19,014 bases of DNA from an uncultured bacterium (GTDB lineage: Bacteria; Patescibacteriota; Dojkabacteria; CALFHW01), in NCBI GenBank assembly GCA_937876695.1, contig CALFHW010000020.1, positions 1-19,014 on the forward strand, written 5' to 3'. Below, in pieces: positions 13,254-19,014 of the stretch (positions are counted from its first letter, which is position 1; each line of letters begins with the position of its first letter). The notes beneath the pieces are model-generated. The model searched no databases, was not told the DNA's origin, and saw only the letters and a list, made by a program, of their open reading frames with translations. A program made the position numbers and the translations under genes.

Positions 13254-15128
13254 ATGGAATTCTACTTATTCGCAGATTATCTGCAAAAAATCGAATCAGA
13301 AAGCAGTCGCAATGCAGTCACAATAATTATTGCTGAACTGTTGAATAAGGCCTTCGTATCTAATGGTTCAAAGATTGTTAAAACAACAGAAGATACTATC
13401 AGTCTTCCTAGGCAATTAGTCTATATGCTCAAGGGTAGAATCTGCGCCGACTTTGAGACAACTGAACTGAACTTCTCTAACAAATCCTTAGTGAGTGCGC
13501 TAGCTGATTACGCTGCGACTATTGGCATTGCTTTTGATGTGCGCGCGGCCTATGCAAGGCTTGGAGACAGCGGACTGATGGCTCAGGAGTTATTGAGTTA
13601 CGCTCAGGGAAATCCGCCTGTTCAGCAAGGGTTGTTCGGTAGTGTAGCTGGAACGGAGAAAGATGCAGTAAGGGTTACCAAAAAATACACTGTTGAGGAA
13701 GTATTCGCCGCGCTTGTTAAACTAGCTGATTCCTCAGGAAAGGGTTCGCAGGCACAAAAAGGCCAGATTGCGGTAGATATGATCACTCAGATGAGTCCAG
13801 TTGAAGGAAAGTACTTTGCCCGTATGCTTACGGGTAAACTAAGACTAGGTGTCAGTGATAAAACCATTCTAGATGCCATCTCCTGGGCAGTTGCTGGAGA
13901 TAAAAGCCTCCGCGATGATCTGGATAGAGCCTACGGTTTGCGCGCAGATGCGGGTAGACTGGCTGAGATAGGCGGCCAGGCGAAGGATGTGGGTGATATG
14001 CAGGCCACTTTGACGGGTCTAGAATTGGAAGTAGGAGTTCCACTAGCTGCGCAACTTGTGGAGAGAGAAAAGGACGCAGAGTCCATAATTGCGAGACATG
14101 GTATTACCATCGTTCAGCCTAAGTACGACGGGCTTAGAGCGCAGATACATTTCAGTAGAGAAGCAGGTGTCAAGGCAATCTTTAGCCGCAACATGGAGCC
14201 ATTAACCGAGATGTTCCCGGAGATTTTGGAGGCTGTAACGCAGGTCAGGGCGGGCGAGGGCACCAAAACCAAAATCGAGAGCATCGTTCTGGATGGAGAA
14301 ATTATCGGCTTTGATGAGACTACCCAGACTTTTATGCCTTTTCAGCAGACAATTCAGCGCAAGCGCAAATACGGAGTGGAAGAACATGCCAGTCAAATTC
14401 CAGTTAAACACTTTACATTTGATATTCTGTATCTCAACGGAGAAGACCTGACCCGTAAGAGTTTCCAACAGAGACAGCAAATGCTTAAGAATCTAGATTT
14501 CTCAGCTGCACAGGGTAAATTCGCTGTTACCGAAGCCTTGGAATTCACTGAGGCAGATAAGCTAGAACAGTATTTCAGAGGGCTACTGGACCAAGGGTTA
14601 GAAGGAATCATCGCCAAATCACCAGAAAGTATCTACAGCCCGGGTAAAAGAGGTTACGACTGGATCAAACTCAAGGCCAACACCTATAGCGATCTGAAAG
14701 ACACGGTGGATGTGGTACTCATGGGATACTACACCGGCAAAGGAAACCGCGCTAAGCACGGGATCGGGGGATTCTTGGCAGGTGTTTATAACCCAGAGAC
14801 CGATCGCTATCAGACCGTCGCCAAGATCGGCAGCGGCGTTAAGGATGACGAGTGGGGGCTTATCAAACAGCAGCTCGATCAGATTGCGTTAGAGAAAGGC
14901 AAGCAGCCAGAAAACTACGATCTGCCCAAGGAGCTTACACCAGACGTCATCGTCGCCCCGAAAATCGTGTGCGAGATCGACGCAGACGAAATCAGTACCA
15001 GCAAACTGCACACCGCTGGTTACTCTCTGAGATTCCCTAGACTCAAGGTATTTGCTAGGCCAGATAAGCTCCCAGAGCAGACAACCTCGCCCAGCGAGCT
15101 AGCTAGTCTATTTGCATTGTCTAGTTAG
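13254..15128 (+). CDS. ATP-dependent DNA ligase, ligase I type
   Basis: The 624-residue protein seals nicks in DNA through a lysine-AMP intermediate. The N-terminal DNA-binding domain (about 1-235) contains the typical KGQIAVDMITQMSPVEGKYFARMLTGKLRLGVS pattern. The adenylation domain has motif I K290-YDGLR (the AMP-bound lysine), motif III VLDGE349IIGF, motif IIIa FTFDILYLNG, motif IV E450-GIIAK and motif V W470-IKLK. The OB-fold domain ends with SLRFPRLKVFARPDK, motif VI. This three-domain form is the archaeal and eukaryotic ligase I type (and the LigB type of some bacteria), not the NAD-dependent LigA that replicates nearly all bacterial DNA. Whether LigA also exists in this genome cannot be seen. 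All catalytic motifs are intact. The gene has its own promoter and follows the orphan antitoxin gene. Confidence 0.95.
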   Translation: MEFYLFADYLQKIESESSRNAVTIIIAELLNKAFVSNGSKIVKTTEDTISLPRQLVYMLKGRICADFETTELNFSNKSLVSALADYAATIGIAFDVRAAYARLGDSGLMAQELLSYAQGNPPVQQGLFGSVAGTEKDAVRVTKKYTVEEVFAALVKLADSSGKGSQAQKGQIAVDMITQMSPVEGKYFARMLTGKLRLGVSDKTILDAISWAVAGDKSLRDDLDRAYGLRADAGRLAEIGGQAKDVGDMQATLTGLELEVGVPLAAQLVEREKDAESIIARHGITIVQPKYDGLRAQIHFSREAGVKAIFSRNMEPLTEMFPEILEAVTQVRAGEGTKTKIESIVLDGEIIGFDETTQTFMPFQQTIQRKRKYGVEEHASQIPVKHFTFDILYLNGEDLTRKSFQQRQQMLKNLDFSAAQGKFAVTEALEFTEADKLEQYFRGLLDQGLEGIIAKSPESIYSPGKRGYDWIKLKANTYSDLKDTVDVVLMGYYTGKGNRAKHGIGGFLAGVYNPETDRYQTVAKIGSGVKDDEWGLIKQQLDQIALEKGKQPENYDLPKELTPDVIVAPKIVCEIDADEISTSKLHTAGYSLRFPRLKVFARPDKLPEQTTSPSELASLFALSS

Positions 15129-15140
15129 CTCTGTTAGTAT

Positions 15141-15167
15141 TTGCGTAATATTTAAGCTATTTATTAT
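15141..15167 (+). promoter_or_regulatory. promoter of the DUF4870-type gene
   Basis: TTGCGT (15141-15146), 15 bases, TATTAT (15162-15167), then seven bases to the ATG at 15175. It is again a leaderless arrangement. Confidence 0.5.
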
Positions 15168-15174
15168 TTACAGT

Positions 15175-15540
15175 ATGTCAGAAGTGAAAACAGCCGCTCC
15201 AGCAGCAAGTCAAGGTACAGGTTTAGATCCAAAGATTTCAGGTCTAATTAGTTGGGTATTCGGTGCCACAATTTTTGTACCCCTTATTTTGTTCGTTATC
15301 GAAAAGGACAAATTCGCTAAATTCCACGCATTCGAATCACTAATTTGGTCAATCTTCGCCACTGTAGTGGTCTGGGGAGGTTCATTCGTGCTCTCAATCA
15401 CTATCGTCGGTGTCTGCTGTATTCCTCTATTGTTCGCACTTTACCTCGTCAACTTCTATGGAGCTTATATGGCTTACAAGGGAGAAATGTGGAAATTGCC
15501 AGTAATCGGTGATATGGCAGAACAACAGGCAGGAAAGTAG
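15175..15540 (+). CDS. DUF4870-type small membrane protein
   Basis: The 121-residue protein has a short alanine-rich N-terminus, then three membrane segments (about 22-42, 53-75 and 79-98). DKFAKFHAFESLIW after the first helix and YKGEMWKLPVIGDMAE near the end are the conserved signatures of the DUF4870 (Tic20-like) family, whose role is not established. The ATG at 15175 is preferred over an in-frame ATG at 15112, because the latter lies inside the ligase gene and would add an unrelated hydrophobic stretch, and because a -10-like box sits seven bases upstream of 15175. The gene is monocistronic: a strong terminator follows its stop codon. Confidence 0.85.
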   Translation: MSEVKTAAPAASQGTGLDPKISGLISWVFGATIFVPLILFVIEKDKFAKFHAFESLIWSIFATVVVWGGSFVLSITIVGVCCIPLLFALYLVNFYGAYMAYKGEMWKLPVIGDMAEQQAGK

Positions 15541-15570
15541 TTTCCGGCTGAGCCAATTACGAAATAATTA

Positions 15571-15597
15571 AGCGGGCTTTTATAGCCCGCTTTTTTT
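15571..15597 (+). terminator. intrinsic terminator after the DUF4870-type gene
   Basis: AGCGGGCT and AGCCCGCT form a perfect eight-pair stem with the five-base loop TTTAT, followed by a run of seven T that begins at the last stem base. It is the only textbook Rho-independent terminator in the window. Confidence 0.95.
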
Positions 15598-15600
15598 GGC

Positions 15601-15606
15601 TATTAT
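15601..15606 (+). promoter_or_regulatory. -10 box of the subtilase gene (leaderless type)
   Basis: TATTAT, four bases after the terminator T-run and eight bases before the ATG at 15615. There is no ribosome site. The -35 region would fall inside the terminator stem. Confidence 0.5.
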
Positions 15607-15614
15607 GTAGCTAG

Positions 15615-17690
15615 ATGAATCATTTTAATGTGAGAGTAGTTAGATTTTTGGCTCGAGCTAGGGCTGGTTTACGCAGTGTAACAACTGTGGCGGTCGTTTT
15701 GGCTGTAACTATGGGGCAGGTTTTGTTGGTGGGTTTGAGCACTGGCGCAGGCGTTGCCAAGGTCAAGGCAGAAGCTACTGCAAGCGCGGGCTATCAAAGA
15801 ATTGCAGAGACTATGCTCGCCAGCCCGCATGTAGAAGGGGAACTATTGGTAAGTTATAGGCCAGAAGCTAGTGGGTTAAACAAAATACTTGAGGACGGTG
15901 TTCTGCTAGGGCAGGGTGGATTGGAAAGTACTGCCTATGTCAGACAGGAAACTAAGGGTGATTTGAAATCGCAGCTTGTGGATCTACTCAAAGATCCTCA
16001 GGTGTGGTCTGTACAGCCGAATTACCTCTACGAAATGGCTGATTGGACGCAGACTGCTACCACCTCCAAGCCGGAAGGCTACAATGACAGCCGTAATTGG
16101 TATTACAACCAAAGCAAACTGCCCGAAACGTGGAAGGCGCAGGATTGTCCAGGCGGTCCATTGTGCGGGGGCAGTAGTGATGTGGTGGTGGCGGTTATCG
16201 ATAGCGGCCTAGCATTTGAGAATTTTGACGATACTGCCGGGTTTACCGGTGCAGTTTTCCCGCAGATAAGTGAATATGCCGGACTCAATCTCTACACTAA
16301 CACAGGTGAAACGGCAGGTGATGGCATTGATAACGACTGCAACGGAATAGTGGATGACGTGCACGGTATCGATAGCTTTGCAGTGTATATTATGGGTACA
16401 AATACTTGCCCAGGAGGTCTCCCCAACCCCTCTCTGAGTAACAATTATCGGAAAGGCGGTCATCCAGTAGATAATCACGGCCATGGCAGTTATGTAACCG
16501 GACTGATCGCCGGCGATGTTGAAAACGGCGCTACTCCAGGTTATGACATGGTATCGCCGGCCTTCAATGTCACTATCATGCCGATTGCTGCCAATACCCA
16601 CTTCACTATCGGATTTGCAACTTCCTCATTAGTTATAGCCCTCAACTACGCTAGCTTAAATGGAGCGGATATTATCAATATGAGTTTGGGGGGTTCCGCA
16701 CCACCAGACAGCGCCTTCAAAAATGCTATAGACCTGGCAGTATCTAGAGGCAGCCTTATAGTGGCTGCTGCCGGCAACTCTAGCGGCAGTGTAGAGTATC
16801 CCGCTCGCTATAGCAACGTCCTGGCAGTTGGCGCCGTCAACTCAAATGGCAGTAAAAGCTATTACTCTACCTTTGGCGCAGAGCTAGACGTAGTGGCCTA
16901 TGTAGGCGCAGGTAGCACCGCCGGCAATGCGGCCTACCAAAACACTCTCAGTTGTTACTCTGTTGCTCCTGGATGTAGCCCTGATGATCTAAGCCCAAGA
17001 TATGTCGGTGACGCTACTGCGACCGCCACGTATTCTGTCGGTACATCCTTTGCTGCTCCGCAGGTCTCGGCTCTGGCCGCACTTATTAAATCCAAAAATC
17101 CTGCTTTCAATCATATCCAACTGCGAGATTACATTTTAGCGAGTACTGACGACTTAGGCAGTGCAGGCTGGGATTCAAATACGGGGTATGGGGTTATTAA
17201 CTTTCAGAAAGGTTGGAACCTGAGCCTAAGCGGTACTCCAACTGACGTCTACCGCTTCTGGAGTGAGACCAAGCAAAAGCATTTCTACACCATTAGCACA
17301 GCGGAGCGCGACGACGTGATCAATAACTATCCTGATGATGTCTGGGACTATGAAATAGCAGCCTTTAAGTCTTATCCGGCCACTAGAGTGGGGTATAGTC
17401 CAGTTTACCGCTTCTGGAGTGAAACCAAGCAAGGCCATTTCTATACCATCAATGAATCCGAAAAGAATGACGTCGATAATAACTACCCCGATGAGGTCTG
17501 GGATTACGAAGGGATTGCCTACTACGCCTCGAGCGTCTATAGTATTGGTACCAAGCCACTCTACCGCTTCTGGAGCGACACCAAACAGAGCCACTTTTAC
17601 ACCAGCGATGCCGCCGAGAGGGATACAGTGATCAACGATTATCCTGATAATATTTGGCGCTATGAAATGATCGCCTACTACATTTATTAG
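15615..17690 (+). CDS. exported subtilisin-like serine protease (S8) with C-terminal DUF5648-like repeats
   Basis: The 691-residue protein starts with a long signal: basic residues 1-20, hydrophobic 21-47, and a likely cut after AKVKAEA (54). A propeptide-like region (about 70-145, GELLVSYRP ... VWSVQPNYLYEM) resembles inhibitory prodomains. The S8 catalytic domain has D196 (AVIDSGL), H290 (HGHGSYVTG), oxyanion N388 (AAAGNSSG) and S478 (GTSFAAPQ), so the triad is complete. GDGIDNDCNGIVDDVHGID between D and H is an acidic, calcium-like loop also seen in related subtilases. Six cysteines (DCPGGPLC, NDCNG, NTCPG, LSCYSVAPGC) suggest disulfides. The C-terminus holds three tandem repeats starting at 545, 597 and 649, which may bind a surface or sugar. 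Likely a secreted or surface protease. It has its own promoter after a terminator. Confidence 0.95.
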   Translation: MNHFNVRVVRFLARARAGLRSVTTVAVVLAVTMGQVLLVGLSTGAGVAKVKAEATASAGYQRIAETMLASPHVEGELLVSYRPEASGLNKILEDGVLLGQGGLESTAYVRQETKGDLKSQLVDLLKDPQVWSVQPNYLYEMADWTQTATTSKPEGYNDSRNWYYNQSKLPETWKAQDCPGGPLCGGSSDVVVAVIDSGLAFENFDDTAGFTGAVFPQISEYAGLNLYTNTGETAGDGIDNDCNGIVDDVHGIDSFAVYIMGTNTCPGGLPNPSLSNNYRKGGHPVDNHGHGSYVTGLIAGDVENGATPGYDMVSPAFNVTIMPIAANTHFTIGFATSSLVIALNYASLNGADIINMSLGGSAPPDSAFKNAIDLAVSRGSLIVAAAGNSSGSVEYPARYSNVLAVGAVNSNGSKSYYSTFGAELDVVAYVGAGSTAGNAAYQNTLSCYSVAPGCSPDDLSPRYVGDATATATYSVGTSFAAPQVSALAALIKSKNPAFNHIQLRDYILASTDDLGSAGWDSNTGYGVINFQKGWNLSLSGTPTDVYRFWSETKQKHFYTISTAERDDVINNYPDDVWDYEIAAFKSYPATRVGYSPVYRFWSETKQGHFYTINESEKNDVDNNYPDEVWDYEGIAYYASSVYSIGTKPLYRFWSDTKQSHFYTSDAAERDTVINDYPDNIWRYEMIAYYIY
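17247..17687 (+). repeat. three tandem 52-residue DUF5648-like repeats inside the subtilase
   Basis: Each unit opens with (V/L)YRFWS(E/D)TKQ.HFYT, followed by AERD.VINNYPD..WDYE.IA. Units begin at residues 545, 597 and 649, an exact 52-residue period, and the last is cut to 43 residues. The DNA (CTACCGCTTCTGGAG near each unit start) is also similar between units, which suggests fairly recent duplication. DUF5648 units usually sit at the ends of exported enzymes. Confidence 0.85.
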
Positions 17691-17727
17691 CTACAAATTG
17701 GCGTAGCAAATAATTACCCCAGAATCG

Positions 17728-17757
17728 TTGACAATTAAAATACATTAATGGTAAACT
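17728..17757 (+). promoter_or_regulatory. probable rRNA promoter P1
   Basis: TTGACA (17728-17733), 18 bases, then extended -10 TGG-TAAACT. It has the only perfect -35 box joined to a plausible -10 at normal spacing. The 16S 5' end is about 290 bases downstream. Confidence 0.6.
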
Positions 17758-17858
17758 CATCCTACGTTCGAATACTGGCAAGTTACTTCGCTAAGTTCGC
17801 GACGTTTGCTTATAGAAGCAATTTTTTCGCATTCAGGTGATAAGCCTATGCAAACTCT

Positions 17859-17928
17859 TTGACAGTTAAATAGTGATAGGAATTTTCTATAAATTTCTTG
17901 ACAGAAGTCTTTTAATAGACGGTAATTC
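17859..17928 (+). promoter_or_regulatory. further TTGACA boxes in the rRNA leader, possible promoter P3
   Basis: Two more perfect TTGACA boxes occur at 17859-17864 and 17898-17903. The second has TAATTC at 17923-17928 (19-base spacer). The first lacks a -10 at normal distance (TATAAA is 23 bases away). Tandem promoters are common before rRNA operons. The rest of 17758-17973 is AT-rich, with no gene I can support. Confidence 0.4.
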
Positions 17929-17973
17929 ACGTCAATTTGTACAGAATTTTTTGAGTCAATCAAAATTTCAAAT

Positions 17974-18005
17974 CCTCAAAGTCTCACTCACAGTGTACTT
18001 TGAGG
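17974..18005 (+). other. strong hairpin in the 16S leader, boxB-like
   Basis: CCTCAAAGT (17974-17982) pairs perfectly with ACTTTGAGG (17997-18005). After a small internal loop, CACT pairs with AGTG around a CAC loop. It ends about 50 bases before the 16S 5' end and just before the boxA-like element, the order boxB-boxA-boxC known from E. coli rrn leaders. Confidence 0.6.
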
Positions 18006-18024
18006 TGGGTATGTCGTAGATGTG

Positions 18025-18046
18025 TGCTTTTATTAGCGCATGTTTG
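18025..18046 (+). promoter_or_regulatory. boxA- and boxC-like antitermination elements
   Basis: TGCTTTTATTA (18025-18035) resembles boxA (TGCTCTTTAACA), and TGTTTG (18041-18046) resembles boxC. Position and order fit NusB/S10-dependent antitermination of rRNA transcription. The match is approximate. Confidence 0.45.
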
Positions 18047-18055
18047 ACGCTTACT

Positions 18056-19014
<959 letters not shown>

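Noticed and set aside
15112..15174. Upstream ATG extending the DUF4870-type gene
   Set aside because: It lies inside the ligase gene and adds a hydrophobic stretch not seen at the N-terminus of this family.
17757..17963. 68-codon minus-strand frame in the rRNA leader
   Set aside because: It has no ribosome site or recognisable family, and sits across putative rRNA promoters, so it is more likely non-coding.

Overview
The window looks like a piece of a small-genome bacterium of the Candidate Phyla Radiation (Patescibacteria). This is inferred from the shortened helix 17 in the partial 16S rRNA, the FtsH pore variant MLVGAG, the very compact gene layout and the many unrecognised proteins. The phylum inside the CPR cannot be named from sequence reading alone. 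All 13 genes read cleanly in the standard code. Their stops are TAG (9) and TAA (4), with no TGA.

Layout. Positions 1-2127: the end of an unknown gene faces a Xer-type tyrosine recombinase whose catalytic tyrosine is phenylalanine, followed by a divergent FtsB/DivIC-type septum gene. Positions 2186-3741: an initiator tRNA-fMet and a second CAT-anticodon tRNA bracket an unknown 364-residue gene. Positions 3784-7581: an FtsH protease with an enlarged outer domain converges on an AAA_14/DUF4143 ATPase. Positions 7582-11676: a divergent control region with a strong inverted repeat leads into a six-helix membrane protein whose end overlaps the start of a three-domain DNA polymerase I. Positions 11760-15128: an unknown gene with an HExxH motif, an orphan Phd/YefM antitoxin and an ATP-dependent DNA ligase of the archaeal/eukaryotic ligase I type. 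Positions 15175-17690: a small DUF4870-type membrane protein, a clear intrinsic terminator and an exported subtilisin-like protease ending in three exact 52-residue DUF5648-like repeats. Positions 17691-19014: an rRNA leader with promoters, a boxB-like hairpin and boxA/boxC-like elements, then the first ~960 bases of 16S rRNA.

How it fits together. Most genes are information-processing or envelope housekeeping: replication and repair (Pol I, ligase), division (FtsB), membrane protein quality control (FtsH), and translation (two tRNAs, 16S). Many genes have a -10 box, often TGC-TATTAT-like, only 5-9 bases before the ATG and no Shine-Dalgarno, so leaderless mRNA seems common. Genes with a leader or inside operons (2444, ftsH, polA) do show AAGG-type ribosome sites.

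The observations most worth following are the rewritten but base-pair-compensated 530 loop of the 16S rRNA (which destroys the 515F primer site), the catalytically dead Xer protein, the I-to-Q change in Pol I motif A, the initiator tRNA lacking the third G:C pair, and the leaderless promoter pattern.
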